Shown here: positions 25,219-33,235 of the stretch, piece by piece
Position numbering within the stretch: the stretch's first letter is position 1
How the letters are laid out: the number at the start of each line of letters is the position of its first letter
Assembly (NCBI RefSeq): GCF_003002095.1
Contig: NZ_PVZC01000005.1
Coordinates: 527,773 to 591,772 of the forward strand
Length of the DNA stretch: 64,000 bases
Direction: 5' to 3'
Source: Allonocardiopsis opalescens
GTDB lineage: Bacteria; Actinomycetota; Actinomycetes; Streptosporangiales; Streptosporangiaceae
Made by a program: the position numbers and the translations under genes
The notes under the pieces: generated by a model
The model's input: only the letters and a program-made list of their open reading frames with translations
Database searches by the model: none
Told to the model about the DNA's origin: nothing

Positions 25219-25667
25219 CCGACCTCAGTTCTCCGCTCAGCGGCGTCGTACAGGTTGATCTTCCAGTCGAGGACGTCGAGCGTGCCCTGGAGTTCGGCGA
25301 TGCGGCGCCGCACGTCGTCGCGGTGCGCGGTCAGCAGCTCGGCGCGTGCGCCCACGGTCTCGTCGCCCTGGCGCACCAGGTCGGCGTACTCCAGCATCCC
25401 GGCCACGGGCATGCCGGTCAGTCGCAGCTTCCCGATGAAGCCGAGCCAGTCGAGGTCCTTGTTGCTGAAGCGGCGCTGCCCGGTGCTGGTGCGGTCGACG
25501 TGCGGCATCAGCCCGATCCGCTCGTACCAGCGCAGGGTGTGCACGCTCAGGCCGGTGTACGCCGCGACCTCGCTGATCGTGTACTGGTCGCGGCCGTCCG
25601 GCCGCCGGTCCGGGATCGTCCGGTCCACCACGCGCAGCGCCGTAGGCACGCTCTCGGTCACGGCCAT
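25215..25667 (-). CDS. MerR-family regulator
   Basis: The 150-residue protein has a MerR winged helix at residues ~29-98 (YTISEVAAYTGLSVHTLRWY, ERIGLMPHVDRTSTGQRRFS) followed by a dimerisation coiled coil (ELLTAHRDDVRRRIAELQGT). No cysteine cluster for metals is present, so it resembles the stress- or small-molecule-sensing MerR types. GAGGAGG lies about eight bases before ATG 25667. It is co-transcribed with the aldo/keto reductase downstream. Confidence 0.88.
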   Translation of the reverse strand: MAVTESVPTALRVVDRTIPDRRPDGRDQYTISEVAAYTGLSVHTLRWYERIGLMPHVDRTSTGQRRFSNKDLDWLGFIGKLRLTGMPVAGMLEYADLVRQGDETVGARAELLTAHRDDVRRRIAELQGTLDVLDWKINLYDAAERRTEVG

Positions 25668-25804
25668 ACCGTTCGCCCTCCTCCGGGCTCGGCGTCCTCT
25701 CTCCCCTCAACGTTAGAGAGTTCGAGTGCACTCCAGGCAAGCGCGACGTGGCGCGGGCGCGACGGGAACCGCCCGCGCCCGGTCCGGGCGCGGGCGGCGG
25801 CCGG

Positions 25805-26575
25805 TCAGCGCACCGACGGCAGTCCCTGCGCGAAGCCCCCGTCCACGGGAAGTTCCGCGCCGGTGGTGAAGGTGGCGTCGAAGGCGAGGAACATCGCCGC
25901 GGCCGCGACCTCCTCGCTGGAGCCCGGCCGGCCCATCGGCGTCATGGCGTGGGCGTCGCGCATGAACTCCTCCCGCTGCTCGGCCGACACGACGCCGATC
26001 CCCATGCTCGGGGTGTCGATGAAGCCGGGCGCCACCGCGTTGACGCGCACCCCGCGCGGCAGGAACTCCGCGGCCAGCACCCGCAGGAAGCCGCGCACCC
26101 CCTCCTTGGCGCCGGAGTACGCGCTCATACCCGGGAAGATCCGCTCGTTGGCGACCGTGGTGAACACGATCGCGCCGCCGTCCTTCATTAGCGGAGCGAG
26201 CCGCTGCACCGTGAAGAACGCACCCTTGGTGTTCACGGCGAAGTGCCGGTCGTAGGACTCCTCGGTCACCTCCTCCAGCGGCGCGAAGGCCGCCGTCCCG
26301 TGGTTGACGAACAGCGCGTCGATCGCGCCGAAGCGCTCCGCGACCTGCGCGCCGAACGCGTCGACGTCGGCCATGGCGGCCGCGTCGGAGCGCACGACGT
26401 GCGCGGCCGCCGAGCCGAGCTCGGCGCGGGCCGCCTGGACCCTGCCCTCGTTCCTGCCGGTCACCAGCACCTCGGCACCGCCGGCCAGCAGCGCGCGGGC
26501 CATCGCCAGGCCCATGCCGTGGGTGCCCCCGGTCACGACGGCCTTCACATCCGTGTAGTCGCCCTTGGCGGACAT
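25805..26575 (-). CDS. Short-chain dehydrogenase/reductase
   Basis: The 256-residue classical SDR has the cofactor motif VTGGTHGMGLA, FVNHGTAAFAPLEEV (the NxxG-like strand, with NHG), the catalytic Ser/Tyr/Lys region FTTVANERIFPGMSAYSGAKEGV and the end VNAVAPGFIDTP plus ELPVDGGFAQG. The Arg-rich loop VLVTGRNEGR suggests NADP. ATG 26575 has GGGGAG just upstream. It is divergent from the SARP gene (131-bp gap). The substrate is unknown. Confidence 0.9.
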   Translation of the reverse strand: MSAKGDYTDVKAVVTGGTHGMGLAMARALLAGGAEVLVTGRNEGRVQAARAELGSAAAHVVRSDAAAMADVDAFGAQVAERFGAIDALFVNHGTAAFAPLEEVTEESYDRHFAVNTKGAFFTVQRLAPLMKDGGAIVFTTVANERIFPGMSAYSGAKEGVRGFLRVLAAEFLPRGVRVNAVAPGFIDTPSMGIGVVSAEQREEFMRDAHAMTPMGRPGSSEEVAAAAMFLAFDATFTTGAELPVDGGFAQGLPSVR

Positions 26576-26706
26576 CGTCTCCCCGTGCCTTCCTCCGCGC
26601 GGCCGGCTCCGTCGCCGGCCGTCCATGCGCATCAGGGTGCGCGAACGCCCTTCTGGGGACCTTCCGGCCGCCTGCCGGTCCGGTTCGGCTCGGTTATTGT
26701 GGCGGT

Positions 26707-29256
26707 GTGCGTTTCGGAGTGCTGGGCCCGCTGGCGGTCTGGACCCGTGACGGCCGCGAGGTGCACGTCCCCGAACGCAAGGTGCGCACGGTGCTGGCCG
26801 TACTGCTGGCCGGGCGGCTCGACCACCCCCGCGGTCCCGTCTCGGCCGACCGGCTGGCCGCGGCGCTGTGGCGCGGGCGGCTCCCGGTCCATCCGGACGC
26901 CGTCGTCCAGACCAAGGTCTCGCAGCTGCGGCGCGTGTTCGCCGACGCCGAACCGGGCGGCCGCGGGCTGGTGCCGCCGCACCTGCCGGGCGGCTACCTG
27001 CTGCGGGCCGAGGCCGCTGATGTGGACGCAGAGGTCTTCGCCGACCTGCTCGCGCGGGCCAGGCGCGCGGAGGCGGCGGAGGCGGCGGCCCTGCTCGGGC
27101 GGGCACTGGAGCTGTGGCGGGGCCCGGCCTTCGCCGGGATGGCCGACGACGACGCGCTGCGCCCGGCGGCGGACCGCCTGGAGGAGCTGCGGCTCGAGGC
27201 CGTCGAGCGGCTGGCAGAGGCGCGGCTGGACCTCGGCGAGCACCACGCCCTCGCCGGGGAGCTGGGCGAGCTCGCCGCGCGCCACCCGCTGCGCGAGCGC
27301 CTGCGCGCCGCCCACATCCGCGCGCTGTACCTGGCCGGACGCCAGCACGATGCCCTCGCCGCCTACACCGGGCTCCAGCGGCGGCTCTCCGACGAACTGG
27401 GCGTGGATCCCGGCCCCGAACTGTCGGCCCTGCACCGCTCGATCCTGCGCCACGAACTGGTGCCGGGCCCGGGCCCGCCCGCCCCGGGCGCGGCGTGGAC
27501 GGCCCCGCCGGCTCCCGGGACGCCGGCGGGCGCGGCCCCGCCCGCCGCGGCGGTGCGGGCGCGCACGAACCTGCCCGCGCCGCTGACCCGCCTGGTGGGC
27601 CGCGACGCCGACGTGGCGCAGGTCCGCGCGCTGCTCGGCACCGAACGCCTCGTCACTCTCACCGGCCCCGGCGGCGTCGGCAAGACCCGGCTGGCCGTGG
27701 CCGCCGCGCACGGCCTGACGGAGGCCCACCCCGGCGGCGTGTGGATCGTCGACCTCACCGCACTGTGCCGAGCCGCCGACCCGGGCACCCCGACCGTCTC
27801 CCTGGTATCCGACCTGGTCGCCGAGACCCTCGGCGTACGGGACGAACCCACCCACCCGGTCGGCGGCGGAGCGGCCGCAGGGCTCATCACGGCGGCGCAC
27901 GGCCCGCGAGAAGGACCCGCGGCCAGCGCGCCCGGCCACGCGGCGGCCGACATGACGGCCGACCGGCTCCTCACGGCCCTGCGCGACCTGCGCGACGCGA
28001 CCGCGCCCGCCGAGCGGGACACCGCCGCCGACCGGCTCGTCGCGACACTGCGCGAGGGGCTTTCGAACCGCACGCCGGACCGGCCGGAGACCGGCCGAAC
28101 GGCCGAACGGCCGCTCACCGAGGCGCGCGAAGACCCCGGCGGCGACGCCCCGGGGCAGGAGGACGAGACCGCGGCCGACCGGCTCGTCGCCGCCCTGCGC
28201 GGACGCCGCACGCTGCTGGTGCTGGACAACTGCGAGCACGTGATCGGCCCCGTCGCGGAGCTGGCCGGGCGGCTGCTGCCGGCAGTGCCCGACCTGCGGG
28301 TGCTCGCGACCAGCCAGGAACCGCTCGCCCTGGCCGGCGAGGTGCTGCGGCCGGTGCCGCCGCTGCCCGTGCCGGAGCCGTCGGCGCAGGAGGAACCCGA
28401 GGCGCTGCTCCGATTCGGCGCGGTACGGCTCTTCGTCGAGCGGGCCGCCGCAGCGGCGCCCGGCTTCGTCTTCGACCGGCGCAGCGCACCGGCGGTGGCG
28501 GCGGTCTGCCGGCGGCTCGACGGCGTCCCGCTCGCCCTGGAGCTGGCCGCGACCCGGCTGCGCGCGCTCGACGCCGCCGAGTTGGCGGCCCGGCTCGACG
28601 ACCGTTTCCGGCTGCTGTCGGCCGGCAGCCGCGACGCGCCCGACCGGCAGCGCAGCCTGCAGGCGGTGATCGACTGGAGCTGCGAGCCGCTGACCGGACC
28701 CGAGCGCGCCGTACTGCGCCGGCTCGCCGTGCACGCCGACGGCTGCGTCCTGGCCGCGGCCGAAGAGGTGTGCGCCGGCGGCCCGGTGGCGAGTGCCGAC
28801 GTGCTGGGCCTGCTGACGCGGCTGGTGGACCGCTCCCTGGTCGCGGTGGTGCCGGGTGCCGACGGCCCCCGGTACCGGCTGCTGGAGTCCATCGCCGCCT
28901 ACGGCGTGGACCGGATGCGGGAGGCCGGCGAGCTGGACGCCGTCCGGCGCCGCCACCGCGGGCACTACACCCGCCTCGCCGCCGCCGGCACCCGCCTCGA
29001 CGGCCCCGGTCGCGACCGCTGGCTCCGCCGCCTGGACGCCGAGTCCGCCAACCTCCGCGCCGCCCTGGACGCCGCCCTCGCCGACGGCGACCACCGCGCC
29101 GCACAGACCCTCGTCTCGTCGCTGACCCGCTACTGGACCCTCCGCGGCCGCCACCACGAGGCCCGCCGCGCCCGCGACCGCGTCGCGGGCGCCCCGGACA
29201 CCGGCGCGGACCGGCCGCACCCGTCCGTCAGCGCCGCCGCAGCACCCCGCGGATGA
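26707..29256 (+). CDS. SARP/BTAD-type regulator with NTPase domain (AfsR-like)
   Basis: The 849-residue protein begins with an OmpR-type winged helix (residues ~1-95) and a bacterial transcriptional activation domain (~100-250, ending HPLRERLRAAHIRALYLAGR). An AfsR/LuxR-type NTPase follows, with Walker A LTGPGGVGKTRL (~319) and kinase-2 TLLVLDNCEHV (~503). The Walker A to B distance is ~110 residues longer than usual. The extra part contains three near-copies of an 'AADRL..aLR' unit (~415, ~438, ~488). The C-terminal TPR array is short or missing. TATTGT ends six bases before GTG 26707, so the mRNA is probably leaderless. It probably activates a distant or neighbouring operon; no biosynthetic cluster is adjacent. 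Confidence 0.88.
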   Translation: MRFGVLGPLAVWTRDGREVHVPERKVRTVLAVLLAGRLDHPRGPVSADRLAAALWRGRLPVHPDAVVQTKVSQLRRVFADAEPGGRGLVPPHLPGGYLLRAEAADVDAEVFADLLARARRAEAAEAAALLGRALELWRGPAFAGMADDDALRPAADRLEELRLEAVERLAEARLDLGEHHALAGELGELAARHPLRERLRAAHIRALYLAGRQHDALAAYTGLQRRLSDELGVDPGPELSALHRSILRHELVPGPGPPAPGAAWTAPPAPGTPAGAAPPAAAVRARTNLPAPLTRLVGRDADVAQVRALLGTERLVTLTGPGGVGKTRLAVAAAHGLTEAHPGGVWIVDLTALCRAADPGTPTVSLVSDLVAETLGVRDEPTHPVGGGAAAGLITAAHGPREGPAASAPGHAAADMTADRLLTALRDLRDATAPAERDTAADRLVATLREGLSNRTPDRPETGRTAERPLTEAREDPGGDAPGQEDETAADRLVAALRGRRTLLVLDNCEHVIGPVAELAGRLLPAVPDLRVLATSQEPLALAGEVLRPVPPLPVPEPSAQEEPEALLRFGAVRLFVERAAAAAPGFVFDRRSAPAVAAVCRRLDGVPLALELAATRLRALDAAELAARLDDRFRLLSAGSRDAPDRQRSLQAVIDWSCEPLTGPERAVLRRLAVHADGCVLAAAEEVCAGGPVASADVLGLLTRLVDRSLVAVVPGADGPRYRLLESIAAYGVDRMREAGELDAVRRRHRGHYTRLAAAGTRLDGPGRDRWLRRLDAESANLRAALDAALADGDHRAAQTLVSSLTRYWTLRGRHHEARRARDRVAGAPDTGADRPHPSVSAAAAPRG

Positions 29257-29740
29257 ACGCGGCCTGCCCGGCGTGCTGGAGGTCGTCGGAGACGACGCTG
29301 ACCAGCCGCACGCCCAGGGTGACCGGCGGATCCCAGCCCTTGTCGACGACGCGCGCCAGGTCGTCATCGGTGATCGTCCGCAGGTACGCGACCGTGCTGT
29401 CGTGCACCGCGTCGTGGTAGCCGCGCAGCAGCTCGGGAGCGACGTCGCGGACGGCGGCCACATCGGCCGAGGAGTCCCCGTACCCGAGCGCCCGAGGCGG
29501 GAACGGCAGATCGAACCGGTCGTACCAGCCGTCGTCGGTCCACCGCTGCGGCCGCCCCGCCACCCCGGCGACATGGTCGTCCTGGATCCGCGTCAGATGC
29601 CACACCAGCCAGGCGATCGTGTTCGCCCCGCCATCGACCCGCGCCGTCAACTCCTCACCGGTCACCCCGTCGAGCACCCCGTGCACGACCCCCTGAATCC
29701 GCCCGAACGCGTCGACCAGCAAGTCCGAACTCGCGCCCAT
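29228..29740 (-). CDS. DinB-superfamily protein (DUF664, putative mycothiol-dependent)
   Basis: The 170-residue four-helix-bundle protein shows NTIAWLVWHLTRIQDDHVAG, with one metal-ligand His, WTDDGWYDRFDLPF and the closing VSVVSDDLQHAGQAAFIRGV with the second His. This is the DUF664 pattern of actinobacterial DinB proteins, several of which use mycothiol. Its 3' end overlaps the SARP gene (opposite strand) by 29 bases. The substrate is unknown. Confidence 0.87.
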   Translation of the reverse strand: MGASSDLLVDAFGRIQGVVHGVLDGVTGEELTARVDGGANTIAWLVWHLTRIQDDHVAGVAGRPQRWTDDGWYDRFDLPFPPRALGYGDSSADVAAVRDVAPELLRGYHDAVHDSTVAYLRTITDDDLARVVDKGWDPPVTLGVRLVSVVSDDLQHAGQAAFIRGVLRRR

Positions 29741-29859
29741 AGCGCCCTTCCCTCACCCGAACGACCGATCCCCCGCCAGCCTCGCATGCCGAGCCCCACG
29801 GCGCACGAACCGGTCCGGGGCGCGGCTGAGTGGGCACCTCCTGAGACGGGCGGGTACCC

Positions 29860-29891
29860 GTCCGTTCGACCGCTCCGCCGCCCGAACGGAC
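29860..29891. terminator. Hairpin, possible terminator or attenuator
   Basis: GTCCGTTCG (29860-29868) and CGAACGGAC (29883-29891) form a perfect 9-bp stem around a 14-base loop. It lies between the amidase stop and the start of the DinB gene, both on the minus strand. Confidence 0.45.
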
Positions 29892-29913
29892 ATAGGTCAG
29901 CCCCGGGGGCGCC

Positions 29914-29950
29914 GGGGCTTGGTGGGGTGGTGGGGTGGTGGGGGGCGGGG
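29914..29950 (+). other. G-quadruplex-type sequence
   Basis: Five runs of four or more G (29914-29917, 29924-29927, 29932-29935, 29940-29945, 29947-29950) with loops of one to six bases lie on the plus strand, directly past the stop of the minus-strand amidase gene. Confidence 0.6.
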
Positions 29951-29951
29951 T

Positions 29952-30698
29952 TCAGCCGTCGGTGGTCTGGCCGGGTTCTGATGCGCGGCGGACCAGTTCG
30001 ACGAGTTCGTCGGGGGTGTAGGTGTGGGCGGCGATGCGTTCGACGAGGGTGCCGGCGGGCCTGCGGTCGGCGGTGTCGGGGGTGTCGCGGTCCTGGAGGT
30101 CGCGGCGCCACACGGCGTCGGCGATGTCGTCGATGCGGCGGTCGACCTCGTCGCGCACGATGGCGCGGATCCGGTTGAGGTCCTCGTTGCTGAGGGGCAT
30201 GTCGTCTCCGATGCTGCGGGCGCGCTGGACGATCTCGGCGCGCTGGGCGATGACGCGGCTCCCGGGGCAGGCGGTGCCGCCGAGGGACCACGACGGGCTC
30301 ATGCTGTGGTAGGCCAGGCCGCTGCCGCCGGGGTTGTTCGTGACGGCCAGTGAGACGTCGTGGACGCGGTGGGCCCACTCCAGCACCTGGGCGCAGCGGT
30401 CGATCTGGGCGTCGGTCAGCGCGTCGTCGGCGTCGCCCTCATTCTCGATCGACACCGCGTAGCCGTTCGCGCCGGCGTTCGCCCAGGCGCGGTCGGAGGT
30501 GTCGACCCACTGGATCAGGCGGCCGTCCCTCCCGGTGCCGAAGTGGGCGCTGACGCGGGAGTCGGGATTGCGGAACCAGGAATCGGCGCCGTTCAGGGAG
30601 CCGACGATGATGTGCAGGATCACCAGCCGCGGCGCGCAGCCGCCGTTGGAGTGGTTGATGGAGATCGGGCGCCACTGGGCGCCCGGCATACGGGCCAT
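29952..30698 (-). CDS. N-acetylmuramoyl-L-alanine amidase-type (amidase_2/PGRP) protein
   Basis: The 248-residue protein has an amidase_2 domain: LVILHIIVGSLNGADSWF with the first Zn-ligand His, RVSAHFGTGRDGRLIQWVD, and HSMSPSWSLGGTACPGSRVI with the second His and the Cys ligand. YAVSIENEG supplies the conserved core strand. The C-terminal 75 residues are helical and charged, without a known wall-binding motif. No signal peptide is visible, which resembles phage-type endolysins. GGAGG lies five bases before ATG 30698. It may be a leftover prophage lysin or a cytoplasmic/holin-released amidase; no other phage gene is near. Confidence 0.8.
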   Translation of the reverse strand: MARMPGAQWRPISINHSNGGCAPRLVILHIIVGSLNGADSWFRNPDSRVSAHFGTGRDGRLIQWVDTSDRAWANAGANGYAVSIENEGDADDALTDAQIDRCAQVLEWAHRVHDVSLAVTNNPGGSGLAYHSMSPSWSLGGTACPGSRVIAQRAEIVQRARSIGDDMPLSNEDLNRIRAIVRDEVDRRIDDIADAVWRRDLQDRDTPDTADRRPAGTLVERIAAHTYTPDELVELVRRASEPGQTTDG

Positions 30699-30979
30699 GG
30701 CGACCTCCAGGCCGGTTCGGCCGACCGCGGCGATCGGGTCGGGGCGCCGGACCGCGGCCGGTGCGTGCTGGGTACCCGGCAGCCGCCCCGGCAAAGCCGC
30801 GATCGGCGTATGTGCCGGTCATCGGCGCGGTAACGGGGCCAGACGCTCGCGCGTCCGGCGGCGGCCGGCGCGCGGTAACGGTTCGGCACGGGCGGGTCGT
30901 CGGCGGTAGGACCTGTGTCCGGATCGGTCATGTCCGACCCACGCGAGGGGCCCTCCGTTGAACAGGACACCCCGCGAGG

Positions 30980-31150
30980 CCGCTCGGTCCCCCGGTCCGG
31001 CTGGTCCCCTGGCCCATCCGGTCCCCCGGTCCGGCTGGTCCAGTCGGTCCGCCCGGTTCACGAGGTCCACCGGTCCATCTGGCCCCTCGGTCCCCCAGTC
31101 CGTCCGGTCCATCAGGTCCCCGGCGTCCACTGGTCCGTCCGGTCGACCCA
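30980..31150. repeat. GGTCC-type minisatellite with ~9-bp periodicity
   Basis: Roughly 170 bp are built from variants of a 9-base unit starting GGTCC (GGTCCCCCG, GGTCCGGCT, GGTCCATCT and similar). Read on the minus strand, one frame is Gly-X-Y-like (GPDGPDGLGDRGARW), recalling a collagen-like gene, but no complete gene surrounds it. No other feature is supported in 30699-31223. Confidence 0.6.
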
Positions 31151-31223
31151 AGCCGCGTCCGGTCCGCCCAAGCCGTCTGAGCCGTCTCCCGTCCGACCGG
31201 CCCGCTCGCCCGAGCGCGGGCCG

Positions 31224-31778
31224 TCAGACGCGGCCGTCCTCCTCGGCGCGGCGCAGCAGGAACTCGCCGACCACCTTGTTGTGGCGGGCGTCCGCCAGCG
31301 CGTTGTGGAGGCCGGTCTCCTGCTCGGGCAGCCGTGGGTCGCCCAGCCGGACGGCCTCCTGCTTCAGGTCGAAGGCGAACATCGGCCACCCCGGCGGCCG
31401 GTCCTGGAACGAGCCGAACAGCCGCGCCGTCACCACGTAGTCGTACGGGCCGTACCACGCCCACAACTCCGGCCGCTCGACCCCGAGCACGAAGCCCGCG
31501 ACCTCCTCGGCGATCAGGCTCTTCGGCTTCACACAGGGATCGCCGAGGTCGATCCCGGGCCACTCACCCGGCTCCCGGCCAGACCCGCCGCCCTCCGCCC
31601 GCGGCAGCGACGGAACGACGTGCGCCATCAGCCACGCGTCCTCCCTGACCCGCTCCCACGGGGCGTCCCGCGCGACGGCGTAGTACTCGGCCCCGTCCTC
31701 ACGGACCATCCCGATACTGATCAGCTCGACGGTCCGCCCGTCCTCGATGAACTCGGTGTCGTAGTAGACGCGCGTCAT
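31224..31778 (-). CDS. RNase AS-type 3'-5' exoribonuclease (polyadenylate-specific)
   Basis: The 184-residue DEDDh-fold nuclease resembles Mycobacterium tuberculosis Rv2179c. It has RVYYDTEFIEDGRTVELISI with the first Asp and Glu, ELWAWYGPYDYVVTARLFGS with the next acidic residue, and LHNALADARHNKVV with the closing His-Asp pair. The family is mainly actinobacterial and trims 3' adenylate tails of RNA. ATG 31778 is chosen. It is the last chromosomal gene before the integrated element. Confidence 0.88.
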   Translation of the reverse strand: MTRVYYDTEFIEDGRTVELISIGMVREDGAEYYAVARDAPWERVREDAWLMAHVVPSLPRAEGGGSGREPGEWPGIDLGDPCVKPKSLIAEEVAGFVLGVERPELWAWYGPYDYVVTARLFGSFQDRPPGWPMFAFDLKQEAVRLGDPRLPEQETGLHNALADARHNKVVGEFLLRRAEEDGRV

Positions 31779-31881
31779 CGTGCCGCCTCTCGGAACTCGC
31801 CCACCCGGCTGGAGCCGGCCGACCGCCGCGAACCCGAGCTGCCTGCTGTAGCTGTTGCTGCACCGGGCCTCGAAAACGACT

Positions 31882-31914
31882 CAGGGCGCCTCCCCCACTA
31901 AGGGAAACGCCCTG
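31882..31914 (-). terminator. Terminator of the tRNA-Arg transcript, displaced by the AICE
   Basis: CAGGGCG (31882-31888) and CGCCCTG (31908-31914) pair, and the minus strand continues AGTCGTTTTCG. It lies just outside attL. Before integration it would have followed the tRNA-Arg gene directly, so it is probably that gene's original terminator, now 12 kb away. Confidence 0.55.
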
Positions 31915-31924
31915 GTCAAACCCT

Positions 31925-31965
31925 GCGCGCTCGGGAGGATTCGAACCCCCAACCTTCTGATCCGT
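31925..31965. other. attL (41-bp core)
   Basis: Identical over 41 bases to 43963-44003: the acceptor-stem, T-arm and anticodon-stem portion of tRNA-Arg on the minus strand. The sequence diverges right after TCCGT and before the leading GCGCGC. The CCA-equivalent bases are missing here, so this is the non-functional half-copy left by integration. Confidence 0.9.
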
Positions 31966-32064
31966 TCGACCACTTCGGCGATCAGCGGGCGAGCGGCCGG
32001 ACGGCCGGTGAGCTGGGCTGACGGTCTCATGATCTCTCACGGATACTCGACGTCTCTCGGCCGC

Positions 32065-32085
32065 ATGTGCACCGGATGTGCACCG
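32065..32085. promoter_or_regulatory. Candidate integrase arm-type sites, left end
   Basis: TGTGCAC occurs at 32066-32072 and 32077-32083, in phase at 11 bp, as part of a repeated ATGTGCACCG. An equally spaced pair lies next to attR. The remainder of 31966-32325 has no gene. Confidence 0.5.
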
Positions 32086-32325
32086 CGCACGCTCGATATG
32101 CATCCTCCTTGCAGCTATTCGCAGCACATCGACGCTGTCCAGGCAGTCGAACATGAAACACCCCTGTCGCATATTGCGTCACAGGCGGGAGCACCGAGTT
32201 TGGTGGGCGATTCGCCGCCCCCAGTGGTGGTCACACATCACGTCCGCAGGCTGGTGCGCTGCGTCAGTGTCAGACCGTCCCCAACTGGTCCCCGCAGTGT
32301 CGGTGGTCGAACTCATACTGGTGAA

Positions 32326-33234
32326 ATGGTACGCAAGATGACTCCGGCCCAGTTGAGGGCAGCGCTACAGAAGGCTCAGCGTAAGCAGAAGCAAGCGATC
32401 AGTAACTATAACCGCGAGGCCCGCAAGTACAATGCGGCTGTGAAGAAGGCGGTGGACGACTACAACCGGGAGGTGCGCAACTACAACTCCAAGGCTCGCG
32501 CCCACAATCGGCAGATTGAGAGCCAACGTCACCGACTAGACCAGGAAATCCGGCGCCTGAACTCTCGTCCGACTGGCTCCACATTCACAAACGTACGTAC
32601 GTCGACGCAAAGCTTCGTCCGTACCTACAATTCCGTCGACGCCTCGCTCGCCACCCAGAGTCTCAGCCCCACGGAAGAGCATCTTCTCAACCTCGTCAGC
32701 GACGAAGCCGCCAACAGCGTCTACCTAGTCAATGCCCTAGACGGGGACGGCTCACCCCAGGACGACCTAAGCGAAGCGGACTTGCGCGCTCCAAGCATGA
32801 CAGTTGAACTCTCGACGTTCGGAAACGATCTTGTGCAGCGGTGGACCGGAGCGCTTTTTTCACTTAGCCCTGCCAATCCTGACGCAGCCCGCCATTTTTG
32901 CACCAGCGCCCGCGAAGTGGTTGTCAAAATCCTGGACACCTCCGCACCTGACGACGAAGTTAAGAAATCTGATCCGAATTGCGAGATCACCAAGCAAGGA
33001 GCAGTAACCCGTCGAGCGAAGATCAGTTACCTGCTGAGCCGACACGGCGTCAATACCGAGCAAATCGCTGACGCAGTGAATGAGGACGTAAACAATTTGC
33101 TATCCTTGTTCCGAACCTTCAACGATGGCACGCACGGCCACGCAGGCCGGTTCACAATTACGGAATTAACGGCGATCCGCACACGCGTCGAGTCAGCCAT
33201 CTCCTTCCTGCATCGAGTGGTCAGCGAGCCTTAA
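32326..33234 (+). CDS. Coiled-coil protein resembling pPIWI-associated nuclease (pP_pnuc), putative defence
   Basis: The 302-residue protein has an N-terminal coiled coil (~1-80) with repeated Tyr-Asn pairs (SNYNREARKYNAAVKKAVDD, YNREVRNYNSKARAHN). An a-helical domain follows: EHLLNLVSDEAANSVYLVNA, QRWTGALFSLSPANPDAARH, FCTSAREVVVKIL, ITKQGAVTRRAKISYLL and a final FNDGTHGHAGRF. As I recall the family, this domain matches proteins labelled 'pPIWI-associating nuclease', found in defence contexts; the name is from memory. GC content is lower than in flanking chromosomal genes. ATG 32326 or 32338 are both possible. It ends one base from the convergent XRE gene. Confidence 0.5.
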   Translation: MVRKMTPAQLRAALQKAQRKQKQAISNYNREARKYNAAVKKAVDDYNREVRNYNSKARAHNRQIESQRHRLDQEIRRLNSRPTGSTFTNVRTSTQSFVRTYNSVDASLATQSLSPTEEHLLNLVSDEAANSVYLVNALDGDGSPQDDLSEADLRAPSMTVELSTFGNDLVQRWTGALFSLSPANPDAARHFCTSAREVVVKILDTSAPDDEVKKSDPNCEITKQGAVTRRAKISYLLSRHGVNTEQIADAVNEDVNNLLSLFRTFNDGTHGHAGRFTITELTAIRTRVESAISFLHRVVSEP

Positions 33235-33235
33235 G

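Noticed and set aside
26632..29574. A 980-codon minus-strand frame opposite the SARP gene
   Set aside because: It mirrors the SARP coding sequence; the plus-strand protein has clear domains and high third-position GC.
30915..31223. A Pro-rich plus-strand gene through the minisatellite
   Set aside because: The frame continues antisense through the RNase AS gene and its content is explained by the 9-bp repeat.
31925..31996. A second tRNA-Arg gene at attL
   Set aside because: Only the 3' half of the tRNA is present; the 5' half and the CCA end do not match, so it is the att half-copy.
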